Made by a program: the position numbers and the translations under genes
From: Pseudomonas sp. R5-89-07
Lineage (GTDB): Bacteria; Pseudomonadota; Gammaproteobacteria; Pseudomonadales; Pseudomonadaceae
Direction of reading: 5' to 3'
NCBI RefSeq assembly: GCF_003851685.1
Contig: NZ_CP027727.1
Location: 372,001 to 436,000, forward strand
Length of the DNA stretch: 64,000 nucleotides
The notes under the pieces: generated by a model
What the model was told of the DNA's origin: nothing
What the model saw: the letters and a program-made list of their open reading frames with translations, nothing else
Database searches by the model: none
Shown: piece after piece, positions 41,850 through 53,400 of the stretch
How positions within the stretch are numbered: the first letter of the stretch is position 1
Layout: every line of letters begins with the position of its first letter

Positions 41850-43256
41850 TCAGCAGCTGTAGTACAGCTCGTATTCCAGTGGGTGTACGAAAGTGCGGAC
41901 CTTGATTTCTTCTTCGCTTTTGAGCTCGATGTAGGCATCGATGAAGTCGTCGCTGAATACGCCGCCTTTGGTCAGGAACGCACGGCCCTTGTCCAGCTCT
42001 TCCAGGGCTTCTTTCAGGCTGCCGCACACTTGTGGGATCTCCTTGGCCTCTTCAGGCGGCAGGTCGTACAAGTTTTTGTCGGCGGCGTCGCCAGGGTGGA
42101 TCTTGTTCTGGATGCCGTCCAGGCCAGCCATGACCAGGGCTGCGAAAGCCAGGTATGGGTTGGCTGCCGGGTCCGGGAAGCGCGCTTCGATACGACGGGC
42201 GCGTGGGCTGGACACGTATGGAATACGGATCGATGCGGAACGGTTACGGGCCGAGTAGGCCAGCATCACCGGCGCTTCGAAACCTGGGACCAGACGCTTG
42301 TAGGAGTTGGTCGACGGGTTGGTGAAGCCGTTCAGGGCCTTACCGTGCTTGATGATACCGCCGATGAAGTACAGGGCGGTGTCGGACAGGCCGGCATAAC
42401 CTTCGCCAGCGAAGGTGTTCTTGCCTTCTTTGGCGATGGACAGGTGAACGTGCATACCCGAACCGTTATCGCCGTACAGTGGCTTAGGCATGAAGGTCGC
42501 GGTACGGCCGTAGGCATCAGCCACGTTGTGTACGCAGTACTTCAGGGTCTGGACTTCGTCAGCCTTGGCCACCAGGGTGTTGAACTTCACACCGATTTCG
42601 TTCTGGCCGGCAGTGGCCACTTCGTGGTGGTGAACTTCGATGACCAGGCCCATTTCTTCCATGGCGTTGCACATGGAGGTACGGATTTCGTGGTCGTGGT
42701 CGAACGGCGGAACTGGGAAGTAGCCACCTTTGATACCTGGACGGTGGCCCTTGTTGCCGCCTTCCACGTCCTGGTCGGACATCCACGAACCCTGTTCGGA
42801 GAAGATCTTGAACATGGAGCCGGAGATGTCGGACTTGAACTTGACCGAATCAAAGATGAAGAATTCTGGCTCTGGGCCCACGAATACGGTGTCGCCGATA
42901 CCGGTCGACTTCAGGTATTCCTCGGCACGCTTGGCGATCGCACGTGGGTCGCGGTCGTAGCCTTGCATGGTCGAAGGCTCGATCACGTCGCAGACGATGA
43001 TCAGGGTTGGGTCTTCGGTGAACGGGTCGAGGACGGCAGTGCTGTCGTCCGGCATCAGGATCATGTCGGAGGCTTCGATGCCTTTCCAGCCAGCGATGGA
43101 GGAACCGTCGAACATCTTGCCTTCTTCGAAGAAAGCATCATCCAGCGCGTCGCGAGCCGGCATGGTCACGTGGTGCTGAGTACCTTTGGTGTCCGTGAAG
43201 CGCAGATCAATCCATTTAACGTCATGATCTTTGATGAGTTGAACCGACTTCGACAT
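41850..43256 (-). CDS. glnA: Glutamine synthetase, type I
   Basis: 468 residues from ATG 43256. Beta-grasp N-domain with [17 protein letters not shown], the latch [13 protein letters not shown], and metal-site phrases PEPEFFIFD and [11 protein letters not shown]. The adenylylation Tyr lies in [17 protein letters not shown], so activity should be controlled by GlnE. It condenses ammonia with glutamate. The longer upstream frame lacks support and ATG 43256 has an AGGA-type ribosome-binding site. A sigma-54 promoter lies ~100 bases upstream. Confidence 0.98.
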   Translation of the reverse strand: MSKSVQLIKDHDVKWIDLRFTDTKGTQHHVTMPARDALDDAFFEEGKMFDGSSIAGWKGIEASDMILMPDDSTAVLDPFTEDPTLIIVCDVIEPSTMQGYDRDPRAIAKRAEEYLKSTGIGDTVFVGPEPEFFIFDSVKFKSDISGSMFKIFSEQGSWMSDQDVEGGNKGHRPGIKGGYFPVPPFDHDHEIRTSMCNAMEEMGLVIEVHHHEVATAGQNEIGVKFNTLVAKADEVQTLKYCVHNVADAYGRTATFMPKPLYGDNGSGMHVHLSIAKEGKNTFAGEGYAGLSDTALYFIGGIIKHGKALNGFTNPSTNSYKRLVPGFEAPVMLAYSARNRSASIRIPYVSSPRARRIEARFPDPAANPYLAFAALVMAGLDGIQNKIHPGDAADKNLYDLPPEEAKEIPQVCGSLKEALEELDKGRAFLTKGGVFSDDFIDAYIELKSEEEIKVRTFVHPLEYELYYSC

Positions 43257-43358
43257 GGTGTCCTCCGGGTGGCTTCGGGCTTGGGTAGTGGAGTTAGCCC
43301 TTAGAATTTGGGTGATGCCGGCGCGGATACTCCGCCAAGGCAACCTGCCTCACAAGAG

Positions 43359-43374
43359 AGCAAATTGCATGCCA
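43359..43374 (-). promoter_or_regulatory. Sigma-54 promoter of glnA
   Basis: Minus-strand TGGCATGCAATTTGCT matches the sigma-54 consensus TGGCAC-N5-TTGCW with correct GG-to-GC spacing (12 bases). Transcription should start near 43347, giving a ~90-base leader. Imperfect GC-ended palindromic words (for example around 43448-43462 and 43491-43510) lie upstream as possible NtrC enhancers, but none is a clean GCAC-N7-GTGC. Confidence 0.7.
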
Positions 43375-43520
43375 GTGCGCCAACATGGCCTTTTTGCCTC
43401 AAAATGGCCCCTATAACGGTGCAAGCGGCCAAAGCGCGATAAATAGCGCACTGCAATGTAGCGTCATTCGGTGAAAATGACCCGTTTTGGTGCGCTTAAC
43501 ATGTGGTGCATATTAACTGG

Positions 43521-43548
43521 TTAAACCTTGAGCGATTTCCGCTATAAT
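43521..43548 (+). promoter_or_regulatory. Sigma-70 promoter of thiI
   Basis: TTAAAC (43521-43526) and a perfect TATAAT (43543-43548) with a 16-base spacer, 43 bases before the thiI start; the glnA regulatory region lies on the other side. Confidence 0.6.
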
Positions 43549-43590
43549 CCGCGCCCCCCTTTTTCAGCAGGCCCGGCGCGCGCTGTTTCC

Positions 43591-45045
43591 ATGAAATTAA
43601 TCGTTAAAGTCTTCCCCGAGATCACCATCAAAAGCCGACCGGTACGGACGCGTTTCATCCGTCAGTTGGCCAAGAACATCCGTGCCGTGCTCCGTGACCT
43701 GGACCCGGCCGTGGTGGTGAATGGCGTGTGGGACAACCTCGAGCTGGAAACCCGCCTGACCGACGCCAAAGCCTTGAAGGACATGACCGAGCGCCTGAGT
43801 TGCATGCCGGGCATCGCGCATTTCCTGCAGGTGGATGAGTACCCGCTGGGCGACTTCGACGACATCACCGACAAGTGCAAGCAGCACTTCGGTGACGCGT
43901 TGGCCGGCAAGATTTTTTCGGTGCGCTGCAAGCGTGCCGGCAAGCACCCGTTCAGCTCCATGGATGTGGAAAAATACGTCGGCAGCAAGCTGCGTCGCGA
44001 GTGCGGCGCCGCCGGAATTTCCCTGAAAGCACCCGAAATTGAAGTGCGCATGGAAATTCGCGACCAACGGTTGTTCGTGATCCACAGCCAGCACAACAGC
44101 ATCGGCGGCTACCCGTTGGGCGCCCTGGAACAGACCCTGGTGTTGATGTCCGGCGGTTTCGATTCGACCGTGGCGGCCTACCAGATCATGCGCCGCGGCC
44201 TGATGAGCCACTTCTGCTTCTTTAATCTGGGTGGGCGTGCACACGAATTGGGCGTGATGGAAGTCGCGCACTTTATCTGGAAGAAGTACGGCAGCTCCCA
44301 ACGCGTGCTATTTGTGAGCGTACCGTTCGAAGAAGTGCTGGGCGAAATTCTCGGCAAAGTCGATAACAGTCATATGGGCGTGGTTTTGAAGCGTATGATG
44401 TTGCGCGCTGCGTCCCGTATCGCCGATCAGTTGCAGATCGACGCGCTGGTGACCGGTGAAGCGATCTCCCAGGTATCCAGCCAGACGCTGCCGAACCTGT
44501 CGCTGATCGATTGCGTGACCGAAAAGCTGGTGTTGCGCCCGCTGATCGCCAGTCACAAGCAGGACATCATCGACTTGGCCGAAGAAATCGGCACGGCGGA
44601 TTTCGCCAAGCACATGCCTGAGTATTGCGGGGTCATCTCGGTGAACCCCAAGACCCACGCCAAGCGCAACCGCGTGGAGTATGAAGAACAACAGTTCGAC
44701 ATGGCGATTCTGGAGCGAGCGCTCGAGAACGCCAAACTGGTGCCAATTGATCGAGTAATCGACGAATTGGGCCAGGATGTGCAAATCGAAGAAGTCAGCG
44801 AAGCCCTCGCCGGCCAGATCATCGTCGACATCCGTCACCCGGATGCCGCCGAGGATGAGCCGCTGGAAATTCCTGGCATCGACGTACAAACGCTGCCGTT
44901 CTACGCATTGAACGCGCGTTTCAAGGAACTGGATGACAGCCGTCAGTACCTGCTGTATTGCGACAAAGGCGTGATGAGTCGCCTGCATGCCCACCATTTG
45001 CTCAGTGAGGGGCATGCCAATGTGCGCGTTTATCGACCGAGCTAA
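43591..45045 (+). CDS. thiI: tRNA 4-thiouridine synthase ThiI
   Basis: 484 residues. N-terminal ferredoxin-like plus THUMP region ([20 protein letters not shown]), PP-loop [17 protein letters not shown], and a C-terminal rhodanese domain whose catalytic Cys is in [13 protein letters not shown]. It adenylates U8 of tRNA and inserts sulfur carried by IscS; the rhodanese domain also serves thiazole synthesis. The longer upstream frame covers the promoter and is rejected. Confidence 0.97.
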   Translation: MKLIVKVFPEITIKSRPVRTRFIRQLAKNIRAVLRDLDPAVVVNGVWDNLELETRLTDAKALKDMTERLSCMPGIAHFLQVDEYPLGDFDDITDKCKQHFGDALAGKIFSVRCKRAGKHPFSSMDVEKYVGSKLRRECGAAGISLKAPEIEVRMEIRDQRLFVIHSQHNSIGGYPLGALEQTLVLMSGGFDSTVAAYQIMRRGLMSHFCFFNLGGRAHELGVMEVAHFIWKKYGSSQRVLFVSVPFEEVLGEILGKVDNSHMGVVLKRMMLRAASRIADQLQIDALVTGEAISQVSSQTLPNLSLIDCVTEKLVLRPLIASHKQDIIDLAEEIGTADFAKHMPEYCGVISVNPKTHAKRNRVEYEEQQFDMAILERALENAKLVPIDRVIDELGQDVQIEEVSEALAGQIIVDIRHPDAAEDEPLEIPGIDVQTLPFYALNARFKELDDSRQYLLYCDKGVMSRLHAHHLLSEGHANVRVYRPS

Positions 45046-45184
45046 GAGCCCGGGGCTGTTTGCCTGTGGCCTGCGTCACCGGCCCCCCGACTCTGCCGTC
45101 AAGCTGTAACGGCAAGGCCTGACTCTACTGTAAATCGCTGCCACGACCTGTCAGCACACCGAATCCTCTGATCGAGATACACAA

Positions 45185-47005
45185 GTGATCGAAAATCTAC
45201 GTAACATCGCCATCATTGCTCACGTTGACCATGGTAAAACCACCCTGGTAGACAAACTCCTGCGTCAATCCGGCACCCTGGAGCGCAACGAGCTCAACGA
45301 CGAGCGCGTGATGGACTCCAACGACCAGGAAAAAGAGCGCGGTATTACCATCCTGGCAAAAAACACCGCTATCAACTGGAACGGCTACCACATCAACATC
45401 GTGGACACCCCGGGCCACGCCGACTTCGGCGGCGAAGTAGAACGCGTAATGTCGATGGTTGACTCCGTTCTGCTGCTGGTTGACGCTCAAGACGGCCCTA
45501 TGCCGCAAACCCGTTTCGTGACCAAGAAGGCTTTCGAAGCCGGCCTGCGTCCGATCGTGTGCATCAACAAGGTTGACCGTCCAGGCGCGCGTCCGGACTG
45601 GGTTCTGGACCAGATCTTCGACCTGTTCGACAACCTGGGTGCCACCGAAGAACAGCTGGACTTCAAAGTCGTCTACGCCTCGGCCCTGAACGGCATTGCC
45701 GGTCTGGAACACACCGACATGGCTGAAGACATGACCCCGCTGTACCAGTCGATCGTCGACAACGTACCGGCGCCAAAAGTTGACCGTGAAGGCCCGTTCC
45801 AGATGCAAATCTCGGCACTGGACTACAACAGCTTCCTGGGTGTTATCGGTGTTGGCCGTATCGCTCGTGGTAGCGTCAAGCCGAACACCCCGGTTGTCGC
45901 TATCGGCGCCGACGGCAAGAAGCGTAACGGTCGTATCCTGAAGCTGATGGGCCACCACGGCCTGCACCGTATCGACGTCGAAGAAGCTTTCGCCGGCGAC
46001 ATCGTGTGCGTCAGCGGCATGGACTCGCTGTTCATCTCCGACACCCTGTGCCAGCCGGACAACGTCGAGGCGATGAAGCCTCTGACCGTTGACGAGCCAA
46101 CCGTTTCCATGACCTTCCAGGTAAACGACTCGCCTTTCTGCGGTAAAGAAGGCAAGTTCGTGACTTCCCGTAACATCAAGGAACGTCTGGACAAAGAGCT
46201 GCTGTACAACGTTGCTCTGCGCGTTGAAGAAGGCGACTCGGCTGACAAGTTCAAGGTTTCCGGCCGTGGTGAGCTGCACCTCTCGGTACTGATCGAAACC
46301 ATGCGTCGCGAAGGCTTCGAAATGGGTGTTGGTCGTCCGGAAGTGATCATCCGTCAGGTTGACGGCGTGAAGCAGGAACCGTTCGAAAACGTCACCATCG
46401 ACACCCCTGAAGAATCCCAGGGCAAGGTCATGGAAGAGATGGGCCTGCGTAAGGGCGACCTGACCAACATGGTGCCGGATGGCAAAGGCCGTGTACGTCT
46501 GGAATACAACATCCCTGCTCGTGGTTTGATCGGTTTCCGTAACCAGTTCCTGACCCTGACCAACGGTGCTGGCATCCTGACCTCGATCTTCGATCGCTAC
46601 GACACCATGAAGTCCGGCGACATGTCCGGCCGTCAGAACGGTGTTCTGGTATCGGTAGAAACCGGCAAGGCGCTGACCTACTCCCTGGAAACCCTCCAGG
46701 CGCGTGGCAAGCTGTTCGTTGAACACGGTCAAGAGATCTACAACGGTCAGATCGTTGGCCTGAACAGCCGTGACAACGACATGGGCGTCAACCCAACCAA
46801 AGGCAAGAAGCTCGACAACATGCGTGCTTCGGGCAAAGACGAAACCATCGCTCTGGTCCCACCTGTTCGCTTCACCCTGGAACAGGCCCTGGAATTCATC
46901 CAGGACGATGAATTGTGCGAAGTGACGCCTAAGTCGATCCGCCTGCGTAAAAAGATTCTTGACGAAGGCGAGCGTACCCGCGCTGCCAAGAAAGCCAAGA
47001 ACTGA
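45185..47005 (+). CDS. typA: Ribosome-associated GTPase TypA/BipA
   Basis: 606 residues, GTG start. G1 [20 protein letters not shown], switch I with [12 protein letters not shown]3 [16 protein letters not shown]4 [10 protein letters not shown], then translation-factor barrel, two EF-G-like domains and the TypA-specific C-domain. It binds the 70S ribosome and supports large-subunit assembly and growth under stress or cold. Codon use is highly biased, as for an abundant protein. A strong terminator follows. Confidence 0.98.
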   Translation: MIENLRNIAIIAHVDHGKTTLVDKLLRQSGTLERNELNDERVMDSNDQEKERGITILAKNTAINWNGYHINIVDTPGHADFGGEVERVMSMVDSVLLLVDAQDGPMPQTRFVTKKAFEAGLRPIVCINKVDRPGARPDWVLDQIFDLFDNLGATEEQLDFKVVYASALNGIAGLEHTDMAEDMTPLYQSIVDNVPAPKVDREGPFQMQISALDYNSFLGVIGVGRIARGSVKPNTPVVAIGADGKKRNGRILKLMGHHGLHRIDVEEAFAGDIVCVSGMDSLFISDTLCQPDNVEAMKPLTVDEPTVSMTFQVNDSPFCGKEGKFVTSRNIKERLDKELLYNVALRVEEGDSADKFKVSGRGELHLSVLIETMRREGFEMGVGRPEVIIRQVDGVKQEPFENVTIDTPEESQGKVMEEMGLRKGDLTNMVPDGKGRVRLEYNIPARGLIGFRNQFLTLTNGAGILTSIFDRYDTMKSGDMSGRQNGVLVSVETGKALTYSLETLQARGKLFVEHGQEIYNGQIVGLNSRDNDMGVNPTKGKKLDNMRASGKDETIALVPPVRFTLEQALEFIQDDELCEVTPKSIRLRKKILDEGERTRAAKKAKN

Positions 47006-47023
47006 GTTAACTCAGGCTGAATG

Positions 47024-47061
47024 AAAAACGCCCCCGGTCGAAAGGCCGGGGGCGTTTTTTT
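47024..47061 (+). terminator. Intrinsic terminator of typA
   Basis: AAAAACGCCCCCGG and CCGGGGGCGTTTTTTT around a TCGAAAGG loop, 18 bases past the stop. Confidence 0.92.
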
Positions 47062-47095
47062 ATGCCTGCTGTTTGTGCGGTGTCTGTACTGGCCC

Positions 47096-47169
47096 TATCG
47101 GGGGCAAGCCCCCTCCCACACTTGAATGTGTTCACAGATCAAAATGTGGGAGGGGGCTTGCCCCCGATG
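47096..47169. repeat. REP pair in the opposite arrangement
   Basis: The right-hand arm type (ATCGGGGGCAAGCCCCCTCC) comes first and the left-hand type (ATGTGGGAGGGGGCTTGCCC) second, facing outward, with ~29 bases between. All other pairs in the window face inward. Confidence 0.85.
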
Positions 47170-47198
47170 AGGCCCGAGAGAGCCCCACAAAATCCGGA

Positions 47199-47633
47199 TC
47201 AGAACTTGTCGAGGGTCTTGAACTTGGTCTCGCGCACCACTTCCTTGGGCTTGTACGCACAATACCCCGGCCGCGGCCCGATTTTCGGGTGGTTGCGGCA
47301 GGTATCCGGACGCTTGTCATAAATAGTGCAGAAGCGCGTCTTACGATCCAGGTACAGGCAGTCGTTGTTGCTCATGCGCTGCAGGGTAAAAATCTCGGAT
47401 TTGGAATTGAAGCGCTCGACGATGCCTTCCTTCTGCAACCGCTTGGCGATGTTCTTCGGCGGGTCGCCGCGCTCGAACTCATCGACGATGCCGATGCGGA
47501 TCAGGTCCTTGATCTTCACTTCGACCGGCAGCGTGCAGCAGCTGGACACGCAGCCACCACACATATGGGCAGAGTATTTCTGCCAGGTCTCGAGACGGTC
47601 GAGTTCCGCGGCGGCGATCAGTTGAGGCTTCAT
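47199..47633 (-). CDS. YkgJ-family cysteine cluster protein
   Basis: 144 residues from ATG 47633. Cys motif CGGCVSSCCTLPVEV near the N-terminus and further Cys in NDCLYLDRKTRFCTIYDKRP and DTCRNHP ... GYCAYKP, the CxxxCxCC-type cluster of the YkgJ/UPF0153 family thought to bind Zn or Fe-S. Function is unknown. The start is set after the longer frame's non-matching N-part. Confidence 0.88.
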   Translation of the reverse strand: MKPQLIAAAELDRLETWQKYSAHMCGGCVSSCCTLPVEVKIKDLIRIGIVDEFERGDPPKNIAKRLQKEGIVERFNSKSEIFTLQRMSNNDCLYLDRKTRFCTIYDKRPDTCRNHPKIGPRPGYCAYKPKEVVRETKFKTLDKF

Positions 47634-47861
47634 CGGGGTTCCAAAAGGTGGGGCTGTATCCGGGCGCGCGATCATACCGGGATTGGTGGTTTTTTGAACA
47701 ATATTTTCAGGGTTTCTGCGCGAACGGCAATCAGGCACGACCTCTGCATTAAATTCACGCAATGATCAATGAGTTAAAAAACTGACGAACCAGAGCGTCT
47801 ACCGTCTGTCAGACCGTCTAGGCTCTAGCAACTCCTTCTATCTCGCCCGAGGTCGCATTTG

Positions 47862-50312
47862 ATGTCTCAGGAACCACTTGCACGAGAAGCAGAGGTAGCC
47901 GCATTTCGCGATGCCGTCTTGACCAAACTCACCTACGCGGTGGGCAAGGACCCGGATCACGCCTTCGACCATGACTGGTTCGAAGCCATTGCCCTGGCCG
48001 CCCGCGACCAGATGGTCGACCACTGGATGGACCATACGCGGCGCATCTACCGCAAAGGCCAGAAACGGGTCTATTACCTCTCGCTGGAATTTCTTATCGG
48101 CCGCCTGCTCTACGACAGCCTGAGTAACCTCGGCGTGCTGGAGATCGCTCGCGATGCCTTGTCTGAGCTGGGTGTCGACCTTGAGCGCATCCGCCTGCTC
48201 GAGCCCGACGCGGCGCTCGGCAACGGTGGCCTGGGCCGCCTGGCGGCGTGCTTCATGGAAAGCATGTCGACCCTGGGCATTGCCGGTCACGGTTATGGCA
48301 TTCGTTACGAGCACGGCTTGTTCCGCCAGGCAATTGTCGACGGCTGGCAGCAGGAGCAAACCGAACGCTGGCTGGATTTCGGCAACCCGTGGGAGTTCGA
48401 GCGCGCCGAGGTGATCTACCCGATCGGCTTTGGCGGCAGCGTGGAAACCCTGGCGGACGCGTCCGGCAAGATGATTCAAGTGTGGTCGCCCAGCGAAACC
48501 GTACGTGCGGTGGCCTACGACACTCCGGTGGTTGGCTGGCGTGGTGCCAGCGTCAACACCCTGCGCCTGTGGCGTGCTCGTGCGGTGGAAGACCTGCACC
48601 TGGAGCGCTTCAACGCTGGTGACCACCTGGGCGCGGTAGCCGAGGTGGCGCGCGCCGAAAGCATTTCCCGCGTGCTTTACCCGGCCGACAGCACCGAAGC
48701 CGGGCAGGAACTGCGCCTGCGCCAGGAATACTTCTTCGTTTCGGCCTCGTTGCAAGACTTGCTGCGCCGCCACAAGAACATGCACGGCTCGGTGCTGAGC
48801 CTGGGCGAACACGCCGCCATCCAGCTCAACGATACCCACCCGTCCATCGCCGTGGCCGAGTTGATGCGCCAGTTGGTCGACCTGCACGATATCCCGTGGG
48901 AAGCCGCGTGGGACGTCACCGTCGAAACCCTTTCCTACACCAACCACACCCTGCTGCCCGAGGCGTTGGAAACCTGGCCTGTGGGCCTGATGGAACGCAT
49001 GCTGCCGCGGCACATGCAGATCATCTACCTGATCAACGCCCAGCACATCGACTCGCTGCGCGCCAAAGGCATCCATGACTTCGACGTGCTGCGCGCCGTG
49101 TCATTGATCGAAGAAGACAACGGCCGGCGTGTACGCATGGGCAACCTGGCGTTCCTCGGCTCCCACAGCGTCAACGGCGTGTCCGGCCTGCACACGCAGC
49201 TGATGCGCAGCACGGTGTTTTCCGAGCTGCACAAGCTCTACCCGGAGCGCATCAACAACAAAACCAACGGCATCACCTTCCGCCGCTGGCTGTACCAGGC
49301 CAACCCCAAGCTCACCGATATGCTGGTGCAAGCGCTGGGGCCGGACATTCTCGACACCATGGAAACCCGCCTGGGCGAGCTGGAAACCTTCGCCGAGAAA
49401 CAGACCTTCCGCAAAGCCTTCGCCGACCAACGCCTGCACAGCAAGCGTGCGCTGGCCGAGATCATCCATGAGCGCCTGGGCATTTCGGTGAACCCGGCGG
49501 CGATGTTCGACGTGCAGGTCAAGCGTATCCACGAGTACAAGCGCCAGTTGCTCAACCTGCTGCACACCGTGGCGCTGTATCAGGCGATCCGGGCCGAGCC
49601 GGAGGTCGATTGGGTGCCGCGGGTGAAGATTTTCGCCGGCAAGGCAGCGGCGAGTTATCACCAGGCCAAGCTGATCATCAAGCTGACCAACGACATCGCC
49701 CGCACCGTCAACAACGACCCGACCGTGCGCGGCTTGCTCAAGGTGGTGTTCCTGCCCAACTACAACGTCAGCCTGGCGGAAAGCATCATTCCGGCGGCGG
49801 ACTTGTCGGAGCAGATCTCTACCGCCGGGTTCGAGGCGTCGGGCACCAGTAACATGAAGTTCGGCCTCAACGGCGCGCTGACCATCGGTACCATGGACGG
49901 CGCCAACGTGGAGATGCACGAGCGCGTAGGCGCCGAGCACATGTTCATCTTCGGCCTCAGTGCCCAGCAGGTAGAAGCCCGCAAGCATGCCGGCGAGTTC
50001 AATGCCGGGCCGGACATTGCCGCGTCTCATCGCTTGAACGATGTGTTGCAGGCGATCCGTGGCGGGGTGTTCTCGCCGGATGATCCGGGCCGTTATGTGG
50101 GCTTGATCGACGGGCTGATCGACTACGACCGCTTCCTGGTCTGTGCCGACTTTGACTCTTACTGGGACGCCCAGGCGCGGGTCGAGGCGCAATGGCATGA
50201 TTCCAAGGCGTGGTGGCGTTCGGCGGTGTTGAATACGGCGCGGATGGGCTGGTTCTCCTCGGACAGGACGATCCGCGAGTACGCCACCGAGATCTGGAAA
50301 GCGTTGGATTAA
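47862..50312 (+). CDS. glgP: Glycogen/starch/alpha-glucan phosphorylase
   Basis: 816 residues. N-terminal YYLSLEFLIGRLLYDSLSNL and LEPDAALGNGGLGRLAACFM. The PLP-binding Lys is in EASGTSNMKFGLNGALTIGT, followed by DGANVEM. It releases glucose-1-phosphate from glycogen or maltodextrins. ATG 47862 is chosen (GAGG site) over TTG one codon upstream. No other glg gene is adjacent. Confidence 0.97.
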   Translation: MSQEPLAREAEVAAFRDAVLTKLTYAVGKDPDHAFDHDWFEAIALAARDQMVDHWMDHTRRIYRKGQKRVYYLSLEFLIGRLLYDSLSNLGVLEIARDALSELGVDLERIRLLEPDAALGNGGLGRLAACFMESMSTLGIAGHGYGIRYEHGLFRQAIVDGWQQEQTERWLDFGNPWEFERAEVIYPIGFGGSVETLADASGKMIQVWSPSETVRAVAYDTPVVGWRGASVNTLRLWRARAVEDLHLERFNAGDHLGAVAEVARAESISRVLYPADSTEAGQELRLRQEYFFVSASLQDLLRRHKNMHGSVLSLGEHAAIQLNDTHPSIAVAELMRQLVDLHDIPWEAAWDVTVETLSYTNHTLLPEALETWPVGLMERMLPRHMQIIYLINAQHIDSLRAKGIHDFDVLRAVSLIEEDNGRRVRMGNLAFLGSHSVNGVSGLHTQLMRSTVFSELHKLYPERINNKTNGITFRRWLYQANPKLTDMLVQALGPDILDTMETRLGELETFAEKQTFRKAFADQRLHSKRALAEIIHERLGISVNPAAMFDVQVKRIHEYKRQLLNLLHTVALYQAIRAEPEVDWVPRVKIFAGKAAASYHQAKLIIKLTNDIARTVNNDPTVRGLLKVVFLPNYNVSLAESIIPAADLSEQISTAGFEASGTSNMKFGLNGALTIGTMDGANVEMHERVGAEHMFIFGLSAQQVEARKHAGEFNAGPDIAASHRLNDVLQAIRGGVFSPDDPGRYVGLIDGLIDYDRFLVCADFDSYWDAQARVEAQWHDSKAWWRSAVLNTARMGWFSSDRTIREYATEIWKALD

Positions 50313-50417
50313 GCACTGTAGGTCTAACGCCGCTGAGGGCGTCTTGCGGCCCGGCTCACGATTATGCAACTGATGCAGTCGCGAGCCGGGTGGTCCTTTA
50401 GGAGCTTCTGCGTGTGT

Positions 50418-53400
50418 TCACGTCGGTGAGGTCGTACCTGGCGGAGGCGCTGCTGGTGGTGGCGTACTTGTTATTCCCAGTCGTTGCAGGCGTGCGGGTA
50501 GTTTGGGAACACTCAACCGAAATTCGCCGTTGATCGACGATACGTAACGCATCCAGGTATCAATGCGGATGTTTTTCTCAATGGCATAGGCCACGACGTC
50601 ATTTCTTGTGATGGGCGTCGTTCTTGGGACCGGTGGTCGAAGGTACAACTTGTCCCAGTCCAGAAGGTGTTGGTCGGTAATAGTGCTTCGTATTCCTGGT
50701 GCGAGCCTACTTAGTCGTAATGTTCGGATCGCGCCGCTTGAGGTCAATGACCCCCACTTCGTAACGTACTGTGCCCACACGGCGGGATGAATGTTGTGAG
50801 CGAGGACAAAATGAGTGGCTGCTTCGCGGGTTTCTTGACCGAGCTCCACCCATTTCATGAATAGTTCATCGGTGAGGGGAGCATGCCCCTGGTTAGGGTT
50901 GATCCTGTGGAGCCCTCTCGCATTGATACTGCCGCTTTGCCTGACAAATTTGTTCCACGTGCCGACCGGGATACCGCGGCTCCGAAAAAAAGCGGCGGGG
51001 TCCAGAGCTGCTTGCGGGGCAGTTGACTGGGCGTGGGCGTTGACTTGTGCCTGCCATTCCCTGAGCGCCTCCGTCGTGTTGGAATGGGCTGGCGGGGTCC
51101 CGCCGGGCGCACGTTCAAAGGTGTCGAGTACCCAGTTCTTGTTGGGCAAGCGCCGCAATCTGAACGGGGTCCAGCCTCCCGATGGCTTGAGCAGCGGTGC
51201 GACCAGCCCATTTGGATCGTGGAGGTTGAACGAGTTCTGAATGCGAAACACCTGCTGTCTGCCCGTTTCACTGGTGCTGCGTACCAGCAACGTGGTGGGC
51301 GACCCGGCAGTTCGATAGATGCCCGTACCTTCGGCCAAGGATGTATCAGCAGGTATTCCGCCCGGGACCGCCAGGTTGGCGCTTTCCTGCTGGAACGCAC
51401 GCTGGTGTGCCGTCAGGCCCGACAAGGGTGTTCGCTTCGCAGGTTTGAGTAGCATTTGTAACGGTTTGACGCCGAGCCCCGAGGACCGTGCAACACCGGT
51501 GACCATCGTGGTTGCGCTTGCGACCTCGAACAGCACCCGCCCGGCGATCCTGCGACGCATAATCAACCCCGCAGCGCTGTGCCCCAGGTTGCGCAAGGTC
51601 TGGACCGTGGTGCGGCCTATTCTGCCCAACCACTGAAAGGCCGAAGAGGTCAGCCTTCCCGCCCACGGAAACCCACTCAGTGCGGTCGTGACGACCTCAA
51701 CGCCGAATAAGACCTTGTTGGCGACGGACTGGTCGTTCAGCTCCTCGTTAGTCACGCTTTCGGTGTCTGTTTTGTCCAGCAGGTGCAGGTAGTTCTGTCG
51801 GTACAGCCCGGGCAGTAAATCGCCCGCGTGTGCCGCCAGGCGATAAGTCCGCAAACGCGTGTTGTCCGGCAGTCGTGCCTTAAGATAATCCTGCCATGCC
51901 GGACTGCGCATCAGCCTGACCAGGTCGGTTTCACTGGCTATTTCCCGGAGCTCCAGAAGGTCTGGGGCATTTGGGGTAAACAGCACTGTCATCGTGTCGG
52001 TGTCGGTGGAAAGAATCAGAACCCCGTTCACCGTCTGCCCGCCGCGGGCTTCGCGGCTATCCATAATCGGATTAAACATCAGCGCATTGGCGACCACCGC
52101 CTGTCCGTCTACCTTTTGGCGGGTCTTGGGGTCTGGATCGGTCAGTACCGCGGCTACCCAGGCGGCGCCTTTCTTCTCTAGGTTATTGCTGACCAATGTC
52201 GTGCTGTAGGCATCCGGGCTCAACCGTGCCACCAGGGCCGCGTAATTCAGGGCGGACGCCTGGCTCTCTATCCAGGCTTTTTGCAGGGCTTGGCCAGCCG
52301 CGTTTGTGGTATCCGGGGCGAGGTGTTTCTTGAGCACGTTTTCGATGTACTCATGGCTGATATTCAACTCCGTGACCCATTGCTCAAGGCGTTCCTTGCC
52401 CAGGGTGATGGAGCGGCCTTGGGCATCCCTCATCGTTCGACCCTGGGCGTTCACGAGTGTGGCTTCCAACAGGTCGTCCTCAGTCCAGTGGAGGCTCCTT
52501 TCCCACGGCTTGTTGTTTTTTAACAGCAGGTTGGTCAGGCTTATTTGCTGGGAGGTTACGCTTTCATTTAAAGTCCCAAAACCACCCTCGGCCTTGATGC
52601 GGGTCTTCGTGGTACGAATGACGATGATTTTGTCCGGGTCGATGCCCTCTGCGGGATAGCCTGCCCTGACGTGGCCGCTCGGGCCCTTTTCTGCCAGGAA
52701 CGCGCGTATCTTGAGCAGTACCTGTTCCTTGGCATATTCAGCCAATGTCGGAATAAGGGCTTGCCACTGCTCGCTCAGCTCGTCCTGCTTCGCTTGTGCC
52801 GTCGTGGCCAGGTCTTGCAGTGTCTGCCGCTCCGTCGGGCTCAGGCGCTTTTCCCAATCAGGTTGCCAGTGCTCCAGGAATCGTTGGTCGCGTGCAAGAA
52901 ACGGCGCGGCCATATCCAACGAGTCGATCATCTGCGCGCGGCCATTGTATTCGAGATCCGTCTCGCCCTCGGCCAAGCCCAGCAGGGCCTGGATATCGGC
53001 CTGCTGTTTGTCCAGCAACGTTTGTATGGTGTCGGCTACAAAGTCGGACTCAATCGGCGCAAAGATGTTGCGCAGGTCGCCTCCCCATAGCCCGGCTTTT
53101 GTCTGTTGCACCGACAGTGGCAGGCCGCTGGCCAACGCCTTGCCGGCGTCCTCACCAACATCGATGCGGGTTTTAAGCGTGTCATGCAGGCTTTGAAGTG
53201 TCGCAAACTCTTCAAAACCCTGGTCTGGGGTGTAGAGCAGCACCACCCCCGAAGGAACGGTCCCGCCAACTCCTTGGGTGCTGAGCCATTTGTGCCCGAA
53301 TGGCCAGTGGGGTTGCACCGGGCTGGCCCCGTCAGTGGAGGCCAGCACGAAACTGCCCGCCAGGCGTGCGCCGTCTGCGGTACCGGTGCTGACTGTCAAT

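Noticed and set aside
50351..50390. CCCGGCTC ... GAGCCGGG stem between glgP and the large toxin-like gene, as a terminator
   Set aside because: The loop is about 25 bases and no T-run follows on either strand, so I could not support it as an intrinsic terminator.
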